The notes under the pieces were generated by a model. That model searched no databases. It saw only the letters and a list, made by a program, of their open reading frames with translations, and was not told the origin of the DNA. Below, piece by piece: positions 50,624-59,542 of a DNA stretch of 64,000 nucleotides. The position numbers were made by a program, and so were the translations under genes. Each line of letters opens with the position of its first letter. The stretch's first letter is position 1. Source of the DNA: Streptomyces rimosus subsp. rimosus (GTDB lineage Bacteria; Actinomycetota; Actinomycetes; Streptomycetales; Streptomycetaceae); NCBI RefSeq assembly GCF_000720725.1, contig NZ_JOCQ01000020.1:40430-104429 (forward strand). The letters run 5' to 3'.

Positions 50624-51808
50624 GTGGCCCGTACGTTCGTCGTCGAGGCCGACGGCGGGTCCCGGGGCAACCCGGGGCCCGCGGGCTACGGCGCGGTCGT
50701 CATCGACCCGGAGTCCGGGCAGCCGCTCGCCGAGGCCGCCGAGTACATCGGCACCGCCACCAACAACGTCGCCGAGTACCGGGGCCTGCTGGCCGGCCTG
50801 CGGGCCGCGCACGCGCTGGACCCGGAGGCGGAGGTGCGGGTGCGGATGGACTCCAAGCTCGTCGTCGAGCAGATGTCGGGCCGCTGGAAGATCAAGCACC
50901 CGGACATGCGGCCGCTGGCGGCCGAGGCGCGGACCGTCTTCCCGCCCGGCCGGGTGACGTACGAGTGGATCCCGCGCGAGCAGAACAAGCACGCCGACCG
51001 GCTCGCCAACGAGGCGATGGACGCGGGCAAGGCGGGGCGGCAGTGGGAGCCGCGCGACTCGCGGGCCGAGCTGGACGCGGGCGGTGCGGCGCGCAGTGCC
51101 GCGGCTCAGGCGGCCGACGCGGCGGCCGAGGCCGCGGAAGCCGCCGAGCCGAAGGCGCCCCCGGTGGGCTGGGCGTCCGCCGACCTCGGCGCGCCCACCA
51201 CCCTCGTCCTCCTGCGGCACGGCGAGACGGCCCTCACCCCGCAGAAGCGGTTCTCCGGCAGTGGCGGCTCCGACCCGGAGCTGTCCCCGGCCGGACACCG
51301 CCAGGCCGAAGCGGTCGCCGCCGCGCTCGCCGCGCGCGGCACGGTCCAGGCCGTCGTCAGCTCGCCCCTCAAGCGCTGCCGGCAGACGGCCGAGACCGTC
51401 GCGGCCCGCCTCGGCCTGGACGTACGGATCGACGAGGGCCTGCGCGAGACCGACTTCGGCGCCTGGGAGGGCCTGACCTTCGCCGAGGTGCAGGAACGCC
51501 ACCCGGAGGACCTGGCCGCCTGGCTGGGCTCCGCCAAGGCGGCGCCCACCGGCGGCGAGTCCTTCGCCGCGGTCGCCCGCCGCGTCGCCCTGTCCCGCGA
51601 CAAGCTGCTGGCCCGGTACGCGGGCCGGACGGTGCTGCTGGTCTCGCACGTCACACCGGTCAAGACGCTGGTACGCCTCGCCCTCGGCGCCCCACCGGAG
51701 TCGCTGTTCCGCATGGAGCTGTCGGCGGCGTCGCTGTCGGCCGTCGCGTACTACGGGGACGGGAACGCCTCGGTGCGGCTGGTGAACGAGACGGCGCATT
51801 TGCGCTGA
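50624..51808 (+). CDS. Bifunctional RNase H / CobC-type phosphatase
   Basis: A 394-residue fusion like mycobacterial Rv2228c. The N-terminal RNase HI domain removes RNA from RNA:DNA hybrids: VEADGGSRGNPGPAGYGAVV, NVAEYRGLLAGL, MDSKLVVEQMSG, NKHADRLANEAM (four acidic catalytic residues present). An Ala/Glu linker (about 145-185) leads to a histidine phosphatase domain, LVLLRHGETALTPQKRFSG, SSPLKRCRQTAE, ETDFGAWEGLTF, LLVSHVTPVK, similar to alpha-ribazole phosphatase of B12 synthesis. GTG at 50624. Last gene of the three-gene cluster, ended by the hairpin at 51881. Confidence 0.93.
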   Translation: MARTFVVEADGGSRGNPGPAGYGAVVIDPESGQPLAEAAEYIGTATNNVAEYRGLLAGLRAAHALDPEAEVRVRMDSKLVVEQMSGRWKIKHPDMRPLAAEARTVFPPGRVTYEWIPREQNKHADRLANEAMDAGKAGRQWEPRDSRAELDAGGAARSAAAQAADAAAEAAEAAEPKAPPVGWASADLGAPTTLVLLRHGETALTPQKRFSGSGGSDPELSPAGHRQAEAVAAALAARGTVQAVVSSPLKRCRQTAETVAARLGLDVRIDEGLRETDFGAWEGLTFAEVQERHPEDLAAWLGSAKAAPTGGESFAAVARRVALSRDKLLARYAGRTVLLVSHVTPVKTLVRLALGAPPESLFRMELSAASLSAVAYYGDGNASVRLVNETAHLR

Positions 51809-51880
51809 GCGGCGGAGCGGGCCTGGGAGACAGTACGGGGCCGCGGGCGGGGTTCTTCCCGCCACCGGGCAGGATTTCAC

Positions 51881-51926
51881 GTCACGGAAAGGGCCCGCAC
51901 GGCACCGTGCGGGCCCTTTCCGTGAC
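51881..51926. terminator. Strong terminator hairpin
   Basis: A perfect 20-base stem (51881-51900 with 51907-51926) over loop GGCACC, with internal AAAGGGCCC/GGGCCCTTT. It lies 72 bases after the RNase H/CobC stop. The remainder of 51809-52158 contains no gene; a TTCCTTGTAGCG-type AT-richer patch near 52050 may be part of the next promoter. Confidence 0.9.
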
Positions 51927-52158
51927 CGCCCGGGCCGTTTCCCGTCACCCTCCGAGCCCTTTCGGCCCCCTTCCCGCCCGCTTTCTTCTGGCGTGAACCC
52001 TGCGCTTTTCACCGGGCCCGGACCGGTTCATGCCACTGGCTTGATTGGTTCCTTGTAGCGCGCCGCCCGCTTTCCTAGCGTCGCTGGCACACCAGGGCGC
52101 GACCAGCGTCCTTCCCTCGCCGTATGCGCGAATTCCGCATGCTTTTACGGAGGTTGGT

Positions 52159-54210
52159 ATGCCGAGCGAGTACACCGGGCCCGTCGAGATTTCCGCGTCC
52201 GTCGCGGAAGCCAACCGGAAGGCCGCGGAGCGCCTCCGGGAAGGCGGCTCGCGGGACTTCGAGGACGCGCAGCGGGGGCTGCTGGCGGTGCCGGGCATAC
52301 CGGCGATCCCCTCCCGGTCGGACAGCGGCAAGGTGGTGTGGAGCTTCGCCGACTACGGCTTCCTCACCGACGGCGACGAGCAGGCACCCCCGACCGTCAG
52401 CCCGAGCCTGTGGCGCCAGGGGCGGCTCACCGCGGTGGCCGGGCTGTTCCAGGTCACCTCCGGCACGCGGGGCGCCGTCTACCAGGTGCGCGGCTACGAC
52501 CTGTCCAACATGACGATCATCGAGGGCGACACCGGGATCGTCGTCATCGACCCGCTGGCCTGCTACGAGACCGCGCAGGCCGCCCTGAAGCTGTACCGCG
52601 ACACCACCGGGAACCAGAACCCGGTCCGGGCGCTGATCTACACCCACAGCCACGTCGACCACTTCGGCGGCGCCCGCGGCCTGTTCGCCGAACGGAACGA
52701 CGAGGTGCCCGCCGACCTCGCGGTCCTCGCGCCCGACGGGTTCCTGGAGCACGCCGTCAGCGAGAACGTCTACGCGGGCCCGGCGATGCAGCGCCGCGCC
52801 GGGTACATGTACGCGGCGGAGCTGGACAAGGGCCCGTACGCGCAGGTCGGCTCGGGCCTGGGCCTGACCGTCTCCACCGGCGAGGTCACCCTGCTGCCGC
52901 CGACCGACTACATCGGCAGCGCCCAGGCCGTCACCAGCGACGACTGGTCGCCCGACGACGTCATCCCGTGGCGGGAGGGGCTGCACCGGCGCGTCCTCGA
53001 CGGCGTACGGCTGCTCTTCCAGCTGACGCCCGGCACCGAGGCGCCCGCGGAGATGAACATCTATCTCCCCGAACTGCGGACCCTGTGCATGGCGGAGAAC
53101 GCCACCCACAACCAGCACAACATCCTCAGTCTGCGCGGCGCCCAGGTGCGGGACGCGCACGCCTGGGCGAAATACCTCACCGACGCCATCCAGACCTTCG
53201 GCGAGCACACCGAAGTGGAATTCGCCTCGCACCACTGGCCGCGCTGGGGCAAGGAAAGCATCCTCGAATTCCTGAGCAATCAGCGCGACATGTACGCGTA
53301 CCTGAACGACCAGACGCTGCGGCTCATCAACCGGGGACACACCGGAATCGAGATCGCCGAGGAACTCCGGCACCTGCCGGCCGGCCTTGCCGAACACTGG
53401 TACAACCAGGGTTACTACGGTTCCCTCAGCCACAACTTCAAGGCGGTCTACCAGCGTTACATGGGCTGGTTCGACGGAAATCCGGCCCACCTGTGGAATC
53501 TGCCGCCCACCGCGGCCGGCACCCGCTACGTGGCGGCGATGGGCGGCGCCGAGGCCGTCGTACGGAAGGCGCAGGAGACGTACGACGGGCGCGAAGGCGA
53601 CCCGGACGCGTACCGCTGGGTCGTGGAACTGCTCAACCACGTCATCTTCGCCGACCCCGCCACCGTCTCCGAGAAGGCGGTCCAGGACGCCAAGGCCCTC
53701 CAGATCAAGACCTTCGCGCAGCTCGGCTACGGCGCCGAGAACGGGCCGTGGCGCAACTTCTTCCTGACCGGCGCCGAGGAACTGCGTTCCGGCCCGCAGC
53801 CGCCCACCAGCAAGGGCGCGCCGGACCTGGTCCACAGCATGACCCTGGAGCAGGCCTTCGCGGCGATGGCGCGCAGCGTGGACGGGCCGAAGGCGGCGGA
53901 GGAACAGCGCGCCGCGATCGTGCTCCACTGGGACTTCACCGACACGCGGCAGGAGTGCACCACGACACTGCGCAACGGCGTCCTGGTGTACGTGGCGGGC
54001 ACGGACCTGTACGCGGGCAAGCCGCAGGCCACCATCGTCCTCACCAGGGCGGCGTTCGACTCGCTCGTCCTCGAAGGACCGCTGTTCCAACGGAACTTCG
54101 ACGCGGCGGTCGAGGCGGGCACCGTCCGCGTCGACGACCGGACGGCGGCGGACACGGTGTTCGGGTACCTGACGGTGCCGGACCCGGTGTTCCCGATCGT
54201 CGCGCCGTAG
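52159..54210 (+). CDS. Alkyl sulfatase (SdsA1/BDS1 family)
   Basis: A 683-residue metallo-hydrolase that would cleave alkyl sulphate esters to alcohol and sulphate. The MBL-fold N-terminal domain has THSHVDHFGG (residues 162-171, two-zinc site), further ligands in ENATHNQHN and EFASHHWPRWG; a helical dimerisation domain follows (about 390-540), and a C-terminal sterol-carrier-like domain binds the alkyl chain (IVLHWDFTDTRQECTTTLRNGVLVYV). There is no signal peptide, unlike secreted SdsA1. ATG at 52159 has ACGGAGG upstream; a longer reading from 52045 lacks support. Monocistronic. Confidence 0.92.
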   Translation: MPSEYTGPVEISASVAEANRKAAERLREGGSRDFEDAQRGLLAVPGIPAIPSRSDSGKVVWSFADYGFLTDGDEQAPPTVSPSLWRQGRLTAVAGLFQVTSGTRGAVYQVRGYDLSNMTIIEGDTGIVVIDPLACYETAQAALKLYRDTTGNQNPVRALIYTHSHVDHFGGARGLFAERNDEVPADLAVLAPDGFLEHAVSENVYAGPAMQRRAGYMYAAELDKGPYAQVGSGLGLTVSTGEVTLLPPTDYIGSAQAVTSDDWSPDDVIPWREGLHRRVLDGVRLLFQLTPGTEAPAEMNIYLPELRTLCMAENATHNQHNILSLRGAQVRDAHAWAKYLTDAIQTFGEHTEVEFASHHWPRWGKESILEFLSNQRDMYAYLNDQTLRLINRGHTGIEIAEELRHLPAGLAEHWYNQGYYGSLSHNFKAVYQRYMGWFDGNPAHLWNLPPTAAGTRYVAAMGGAEAVVRKAQETYDGREGDPDAYRWVVELLNHVIFADPATVSEKAVQDAKALQIKTFAQLGYGAENGPWRNFFLTGAEELRSGPQPPTSKGAPDLVHSMTLEQAFAAMARSVDGPKAAEEQRAAIVLHWDFTDTRQECTTTLRNGVLVYVAGTDLYAGKPQATIVLTRAAFDSLVLEGPLFQRNFDAAVEAGTVRVDDRTAADTVFGYLTVPDPVFPIVAP

Positions 54211-54288
54211 CGTCCGCCCGCCGGGGCTGACCGCTCGCCCGGCCGCGGTCCGCCCGCCCGCGTCTGCTCGTCCGGCCGCGTCGTTGTC

Positions 54289-54945
54289 TCAGGCCAACGA
54301 CGCGGCCTCGCGCGCCAGTTGCTCCACCCGGCCCCAGTCCTTCGCGCGCAGCGCGTCCGCCGGCAGCATCCACGTACCGCCCACGCAGCCCACGTTCGGC
54401 AGCGCCAGATAGGCGGGCGCCGAGGCGAGGCCGATGCCGCCGGTCGGGCAGAAGCGGGCCCGGGGGAGCGGCGAGGCGAGCGACTTCAGGTACGCGGTGC
54501 CGCCCGCGGCCTCCGCCGGGAAGAACTTCATCTCGGTGACCCCCTCGTCCAGCAGTGTCACCACCTCCGACGCCGTCGAGACGCCCGGCAGGAAGGGCAG
54601 CCCGCAGGACTTCATCGCGGCCAGCAGCCGCGGCGACCACCCCGGGCTGACCAGGAAGCGGGCGCCCGCCGCGACCGCGGTGTCCACGTGCCCGGGGGTC
54701 AGGACCGTACCCGCGCCGACCACCGCATCCGGGACCGCGTCGGCGATCGCCCGTATCGCCTGCGGCGCGGCGGCCGTACGCAGCGTCACCTCGATGGCGG
54801 GCAGTCCGCCCGCCACGAGCGCGCGGGCGAGCGGCACCGCATCGGCCGCGTCGTCCAGGACCACGACCGGGATGACGGGGGCGAGGCCCAGCACGGAGGG
54901 CGGGGTGGCGGGGGAGGAAGCGGCAGCGGTAGTCACGCTGCCCAT
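54289..54945 (-). CDS. eda: 2-keto-3-deoxy-6-phosphogluconate aldolase
   Basis: A 218-residue TIM-barrel aldolase of the KDPG/KHG family: LAPVIPVVVLDDAADAVPLA, AGGLPAIEVTLRTAAA (catalytic Glu), VGAGTVLTPGHVDTAVAAGA, Schiff-base Lys in VTEMKFFPAEAAGG, and FCPTGGIGLASAPAYLALPN. ATG at 54945 (MGSVTT) is the first Met after the hairpin at 54961; a GTG at 54936 is also possible. Cleaves KDPG to pyruvate and glyceraldehyde-3-phosphate; edd is not adjacent. Confidence 0.93.
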   Translation of the reverse strand: MGSVTTAAASSPATPPSVLGLAPVIPVVVLDDAADAVPLARALVAGGLPAIEVTLRTAAAPQAIRAIADAVPDAVVGAGTVLTPGHVDTAVAAGARFLVSPGWSPRLLAAMKSCGLPFLPGVSTASEVVTLLDEGVTEMKFFPAEAAGGTAYLKSLASPLPRARFCPTGGIGLASAPAYLALPNVGCVGGTWMLPADALRAKDWGRVEQLAREAASLA

Positions 54946-54960
54946 AGTGCTGTGGGCCGC

Positions 54961-55006
54961 CAGCATCCGCAACGCCCGTTGCGGATGCTGCAACGGTGGT
55001 CCGTTG
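54961..55006. terminator. Paired hairpins between yaaA and eda
   Basis: A perfect 13-base stem (CAGCATCCGCAAC at 54961-54973, complement at 54978-54990, loop GCCC) is followed by CAACGG/CCGTTG (54991-54996, 55001-55006). Position suits termination of yaaA or an eda leader structure. Confidence 0.6.
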
Positions 55007-55037
55007 GCTGGGGCGCTACAGCTTGTCGGCCGGGGCG

Positions 55038-55835
55038 CTACAGCTCCGTGACCACCACGTCGATCGCCCACGCCTTGCCCGCCTTGGCCGGCGCCTCGGC
55101 CTCCACCGCGTACCCGAGGTCGCCCAGCGCCTCGACCAGCTCCGCGGGACCCTCCGGCGCACGCCCCGCCGTCAGCAGGTCCCGCACCATCCGCCCCTTC
55201 GTCGCCTTGTTGAAGTGGCTGACCACCGACCGCTTCTCCACCCCGTCGACGATCTTCGACTGGAGCACCCGCACCGTCGCCGTACGGCCCGCGACCTCGC
55301 CCTTCGGCTTCCACGCCGTCGCGTACGCCGCCGACCGCAGATCCAGCACCAGGCCGTCCGCGGCGGCCCGCGGCATCACCTCGGCCATCGGCGTACGCCA
55401 GTACGCGCCCAGGGCGCCCAGCCCCGGCAGCTTCACGCCCATCGAGCAGCGGTACGACGGGATGCGGTCGCCGATCCGGACCGCGCCCCACAGCCCCGAG
55501 AACACCAGCAGCGACGCCTCGGCCGCCCGCCGCGCCGTCGCGTCCAGCGTGGCCAGGCCCAGCGCGTCGTACAGCACACCCGTGTAGATCTCCCCGGCCG
55601 GCCGCGTCCCGGCCTCGCGCAGCCCGGCGTTCTTCGCGATCTCGCCCCGGAGGCCGTCGCTCAGCCCCAGGACCTCCTGCGCCTTCGTCTCGTCCGCCGC
55701 GCACAGCCCGACCAGCTCGTCCAGCACCGCCTCCCGGGCCGGATTCAGCCCGGCCAGCGACAGCGCCCCCAGGTCCAGCGGCTTCCCGCCCCCGGACGCG
55801 GCCTTCCCCTCGGACGGCGGCAACAACACGAGCAC
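55038..55835 (-). CDS. yaaA: YaaA-family peroxide-stress protein
   Basis: A 265-residue YaaA homologue, which lowers free iron during peroxide stress in E. coli. Seen are the start LVLLPPSEGKA, GEIYTGVLYDAL, LLVFSGLWGAVRIGDRIPSYR, PGLGALGAYWRTPM and VVSHFNKATKGRMVRDLL (a family signature). GTG at 55835. Divergent from the RNB ribonuclease with a 113-base gap. Confidence 0.92.
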   Translation of the reverse strand: MLVLLPPSEGKAASGGGKPLDLGALSLAGLNPAREAVLDELVGLCAADETKAQEVLGLSDGLRGEIAKNAGLREAGTRPAGEIYTGVLYDALGLATLDATARRAAEASLLVFSGLWGAVRIGDRIPSYRCSMGVKLPGLGALGAYWRTPMAEVMPRAAADGLVLDLRSAAYATAWKPKGEVAGRTATVRVLQSKIVDGVEKRSVVSHFNKATKGRMVRDLLTAGRAPEGPAELVEALGDLGYAVEAEAPAKAGKAWAIDVVVTEL

Positions 55836-55948
55836 GCGCTTCTCCTTAACCTGCTGTGCAACGGCTGTGCCACTTTACGGTCGGGGCAGGGCCGGGGCGG
55901 GCACCCCATCGAGGGGCGGGCGCCCCGCGCGCCCCCTACGCTCAAAGC

Positions 55949-57412
55949 ATGCCCCGCCGCCACCTCCGCGTGACCGCCGCAGCCGAGGCACCGCTGCGCG
56001 CGGCGCTGCGCGAGCTGCGGGCGCGGCTGGACGTACCGCAGACCTTTCCGCTGTCCGCGCAGGCCGAGGCGGACAGTGCCGTCCGCTGGCCGCATCCGCC
56101 CGCCGAGACGGCCGCCACCGACGCGACCGACCTGCCGCTGTTCACCGTCGACCCGCCCGGCTCGATGGACCTCGACCAGGCGATGTTCCTGTCCCGGCGC
56201 CCCGGCGGCGGCTACCGCGTCCATTACGCCATCGCCGACGTGGCCTCCTTCGTCACCCCCGGCGGCGCCCTGAACGCCGAGGCGCACCGCCGCGTGACGA
56301 CCCTCTACTTCCCCGACGAGCGCGTCCCGCTGCACCCGCCCGTGCTCGGCGAGGGCGCCGCCAGCCTGCTCCCGGACGAGGACCGCCCCGCCGTCCTGTG
56401 GCGCCTCGACCTGGACGCGGACGGCACACTGCGCTCCACGGACGTGCGCCGCGCCCTTGTCCGCTCCCGGGCCCGGCTGGACTACGAGAGCGCACAGCGC
56501 GCCATCGACACCGGCACCGCCGAGGAACCGCTGTGCCTCCTGCGCGAAATCGGCCGTGTCCGCGAGGACCTGGAGGCCGCCCGCGGCGGCATCTCCCTCA
56601 ACGTCCCCGAGCAGGAGATCATCGAGCGCCCGGACGGCTACGCCCTCGCCTACCGCGCGCCCCGCCCCGCCGACGGCTGGAACGCGCAGCTCTCCCTGCT
56701 CACCGGCATGGCCGCGGCCGACCTGATGCTCGCCTCCGGCACCGGCGTCCTGCGTACGCTCCCCACCGCCCCGGACGGCGCGGTCGCCCGGCTGCGCCGC
56801 ACCGCCCGCGCTCTGGGCGTCGACTGGCCGCCCCACACCTCGTACGCAGCCCTCATCCGCACCCTCGACCCCACCCGCACCACCCACGCCGCCTTCCTCC
56901 AGGACTGCACGGCCCTGCTGCGCGGCGCCGGCTACACCGTCTTCGACGGCGACCCGCCCGCGCCCGAACACGCCCGGCACGCCGCCGTCGCCGCCCCGTA
57001 CGCCCACGTCACCGCCCCGCTGCGGCGCCTCGTGGACCGCTACGGCGCGGAACTGTGCCTGGCCGCTTCGGCGGGCGGGGAGCCGCCGGACTGGGTCCGC
57101 GCGGCCCTGCCCGCCCTCCCCGCCGAGATGGCGGAAGGCGCCCGCCGGGCCAACCAGGTCGAGCGGGAGTGCGTCGACCTGGTGGAGGCGGCCCTGATGC
57201 AGGACCGGCTCGGCGAGGTCTTCGACGGGTACGTGGTCGATGTCCAGGAGGAACGGCCGGACCGGGGCACGGTGCACCTGTACGACCCGGCGGTGATCGG
57301 CCGGCTCGACGGCGACGAGCGGGTCCCGGAGCTGCCGCTGGGCCACCCCCTGCGGGTCCGCCTCACGGAAGCGGACCCGGGCCACGCCCCGGTCCGTTTC
57401 ACACCGGCGTGA
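55949..57412 (+). CDS. RNB-domain 3'-5' exoribonuclease
   Basis: A 487-residue RNase II/R-type catalytic protein reduced to the RNB domain: active-site aspartates in FTVDPPGSMDLDQAM (Asp68, Asp74, Asp76), YAIADVASFV, TTLYFPDERVPLHPPVL, ISLNVPEQEI, YAHVTAPLRRLVDRY (family motif). It lacks the N-terminal cold-shock domains and a C-terminal S1 domain, as in other actinobacterial copies. ATG at 55949. Its end overlaps the convergent membrane protein gene by 14 bases. Confidence 0.92.
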   Translation: MPRRHLRVTAAAEAPLRAALRELRARLDVPQTFPLSAQAEADSAVRWPHPPAETAATDATDLPLFTVDPPGSMDLDQAMFLSRRPGGGYRVHYAIADVASFVTPGGALNAEAHRRVTTLYFPDERVPLHPPVLGEGAASLLPDEDRPAVLWRLDLDADGTLRSTDVRRALVRSRARLDYESAQRAIDTGTAEEPLCLLREIGRVREDLEAARGGISLNVPEQEIIERPDGYALAYRAPRPADGWNAQLSLLTGMAAADLMLASGTGVLRTLPTAPDGAVARLRRTARALGVDWPPHTSYAALIRTLDPTRTTHAAFLQDCTALLRGAGYTVFDGDPPAPEHARHAAVAAPYAHVTAPLRRLVDRYGAELCLAASAGGEPPDWVRAALPALPAEMAEGARRANQVERECVDLVEAALMQDRLGEVFDGYVVDVQEERPDRGTVHLYDPAVIGRLDGDERVPELPLGHPLRVRLTEADPGHAPVRFTPA

Positions 57413-58079
57413 CGAGGCCCTTGTCCTCCTCGCCCCGGAGGGCCCGCTGCTCCTCCACGGCGGCCTTGGCGGCCTTGACCGCGGCGACCGCGGCCCGCCC
57501 TTCGTCCGCGTGGAACCGGATCGAACGGGCCGCCACCCGCTGCCCCAGCAGCTTCACGGCCGTGACCGGCTCGGTCAGCTCGACGGTGACACAGGTCTGC
57601 GCCGCCACGGCCACCTCCAGCACCCCGTCCCGCTCCAGTGCCTGCCGCCCGGCCGTCTCCGCCTTCGGGAAGCGCAGGTCGTACCGTACGGACGCGATCC
57701 GCTCCAGCGGTATCCACACGTCCAGCAAGGCACCGTTGCGCACCCGCAGCCCGTCCGGCCCGAGCACATGCGGCCGGGTCACGGCGGCAGCCTGGAACCC
57801 CAGCACCACCAGCACCGTGTAGACGTCGAGCACCAGCATGATCCAGTGCGCGACCGGAAGGCCCGCGAGCAGGAACCCGACACCGACCGTCTCCACCACG
57901 CACACGAACGCGAACCCGTACAGCATCGGCGCCTGCGCCCGCGCGTACCCCAGCGGCTGCCGCCCCGGCCCGACACCGTGCCGCCGCCGGGCCACCCACA
58001 GCCCCAGACTGGCCATCCACCGCTTCTCGTACGCCAGCAGCCGCCGCCCCCGCCCACTGTCACGCCCTACGCCACCCAC
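57399..58079 (-). CDS. Membrane protein with PH-like domain
   Basis: A 226-residue protein: two adjacent membrane helices (MLYGFAFVCVVETVGVGFLLA and HWIMLVLDVYTVLVVLGFQAAA), then a PH-like beta domain (LGPDGLRVRNGALLDVWIPLERIASVRYDL; VAAQTCVTVELTEPVTAVKLLG; RSIRFHADEGRAAVAAV) and a charged tail. Resembles bacterial PH-domain (bPH) membrane proteins. GTG at 58079, 40 bases from the MerR gene on the same strand, so possibly in its operon. Confidence 0.75.
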   Translation of the reverse strand: MGGVGRDSGRGRRLLAYEKRWMASLGLWVARRRHGVGPGRQPLGYARAQAPMLYGFAFVCVVETVGVGFLLAGLPVAHWIMLVLDVYTVLVVLGFQAAAVTRPHVLGPDGLRVRNGALLDVWIPLERIASVRYDLRFPKAETAGRQALERDGVLEVAVAAQTCVTVELTEPVTAVKLLGQRVAARSIRFHADEGRAAVAAVKAAKAAVEEQRALRGEEDKGLVTPV

Positions 58080-58118
58080 GAAACACCCCTCCCTGCATCG
58101 TTTCCCTACGTCGATTCC

Positions 58119-58919
58119 CTACGCCGTTCCATCGCCCGGCTCCATCACCAACCGGATCGCCTGCCGTACGGCCTCCGCCTGCGCCGGCGCGAGATCCTCG
58201 AAATACGAGTCCGCGAAAGCCGTCAGGGCCGGCTCGTCCTTCTTCTCCCGCGGCTCACCCATCATTCCCACCGGAATGCAGGCGGCGATCGCGCGGGCCG
58301 CCTCCGCCACCCGCGGGTCGTCCGGACCGGCCCCGGCCAGGTCGTCCAGCAGGGCGTAGACCTCGTAGATCCGCTCCATCGCCCCCGGCGGGGTGACGGC
58401 CTCCTTCAGCGCGGACACCATCCGCACGCTCATCTCGGAACCCGCGGCCGTCTCCATCAGCGCCAGCATCTCCCGCTCCTTCGCGGCCATCGCCGGCTCC
58501 GGACCCGGCAGCGCGCCCGAGACCCGCCGCATCTCGCCGAACAGCTCCGTCAACTGCTCCGAGTACGGCCCTTCGGCGGGCAGCTGCCCACCCTCCTCCA
58601 CCTGCCCCAGCAGCGCCCCCAGCCGCTCCCGCCGCCGCCGGATCTCCTCCTCCTGCCGCGCCAGATCCGCGTCCAGCTCGGCCAGCACCTCCCGCAGCTC
58701 CCGCCCGGCGTCGTCCGCGAGCACATCGCGCACCTCGCCCAGCCCGAGCCCCAGCTCGGTCAGCCGCCGCACCCGCGCCAGCGTCACCGCGTCGCGCAGC
58801 CCGTACTGCCGGTACCCGTTCGCCAGCCGCTCGGGCTCCGGGAGCAGCCCGAGGTGGTGATAGTGCCGTACGGTCCGCGTGGTGACGCCGGCCAGCGCCG
58901 CGAGCTCTCCGATCCTCAT
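58119..58919 (-). CDS. MerR-family regulator
   Basis: A 266-residue MerR: RIGELAALAGVTTRTVRHYH, HLGLLPEPERLANGYRQYGL DNA-binding domain, coiled coil LREVLAELDADLARQEEEIR and a long C-terminal helical effector domain with no obvious metal-Cys set, as in multidrug-type MerRs. The ATG at 58919 coincides with the predicted transcription start (about seven bases after the -10), so the mRNA is probably leaderless. Autoregulation is suggested by the dyad in its own promoter. Probably co-transcribed with the PH-like membrane protein downstream. Confidence 0.9.
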   Translation of the reverse strand: MRIGELAALAGVTTRTVRHYHHLGLLPEPERLANGYRQYGLRDAVTLARVRRLTELGLGLGEVRDVLADDAGRELREVLAELDADLARQEEEIRRRRERLGALLGQVEEGGQLPAEGPYSEQLTELFGEMRRVSGALPGPEPAMAAKEREMLALMETAAGSEMSVRMVSALKEAVTPPGAMERIYEVYALLDDLAGAGPDDPRVAEAARAIAACIPVGMMGEPREKKDEPALTAFADSYFEDLAPAQAEAVRQAIRLVMEPGDGTA

Positions 58920-58925
58920 ACAGCC

Positions 58926-58956
58926 AGTAGAAACGTTGCCGCTACGGCAAGGTCAA
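58926..58956 (-). promoter_or_regulatory. MerR-type promoter with 19-bp spacer and operator dyad
   Basis: On the minus strand: -35 TTGACC (58956-58951), a 19-base spacer with inverted repeat TTGCCG-TAG-CGGCAA (58950-58936), and -10 TCTACT (58931-58926). Long spacer plus centred dyad is the classical MerR arrangement. Confidence 0.85.
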
Positions 58957-58992
58957 GCCTCAGCCGCCCGCCAGGTACCATGGTCCGCACGG

Positions 58993-59400
58993 CGGACGAG
59001 CCGGCCGGACGGCCGCGTGGGGGTGCACCGCATCCCCCCGAGGAACGTCCGGGCTCCACAGGGCAGGGTGGTGGGTAACGCCCACCCGGGGTGACCCGCG
59101 GGACAGTGCCACAGAAAGCAAACCGCCGAGGATTCCGGTCCTCGGTAAGGGTGAAACGGTGGTGTAAGAGACCACCAGCCTCCGAGGTGACTCGGAGGGC
59201 TAGGTAAACCCCACCCGGAGCAAGGTCAAGAGGGGCCGTCGGCTGACGGCCCTGCGCGGACGTTCGAGGGCTGCCCGCCCGAGTCCGCGGGTAGACCGCA
59301 CGAGGCTGCCGGCAACGACAGCCCTAGATGGATGGCCGTCTCCCGACGGGCCGCAAGGCCCATCGGTGACAGAACCCGGCGTACAGGTCGACTCGTCCGT
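58993..59400 (+). ncRNA. rnpB: RNase P RNA, class A
   Basis: Catalytic RNA that matures tRNA 5' ends. Terminal helix P1 pairs CGGACGAG (58993-59000) with CTCGTCCG (59392-59399). Conserved core blocks are present: GAGGAACGTCCGGGCTCCAC (CR-I), GGGACAGTGCCACAGAAAGC, GTAAGGGTGAAACGGTGG, GTAAGAGACCACCAGC, TAGGTAAACCCCACCCGGAG, GATGGATGGCCG and GACAGAACCCGGCGTACAGG. Length about 407 bases. A hairpin terminator follows at 59416. Confidence 0.97.
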
Positions 59401-59415
59401 CGGTCGACCGGTAAG

Positions 59416-59456
59416 AGGCCCTGCGGCCTGGCGTTTCGCCAGACCGCAGGGCCTTT
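59416..59456 (+). terminator. rnpB terminator
   Basis: AGGCCCTGCGGCCTGGCG (59416-59433) pairs with CGCCAGACCGCAGGGCCT (59437-59454) with one mismatch over a TTT loop, followed by TTTT overlapping the stem end: an unusually classical intrinsic terminator for this genome. Confidence 0.9.
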
Positions 59457-59542
59457 TCGGGACTGATCGGGACTGATTCGGGACTAAGGCTTCTCCCGTA
59501 TAAGCGCGTGAGCTGTGGCTTTGCCGACGGTACGGTCGTGCG

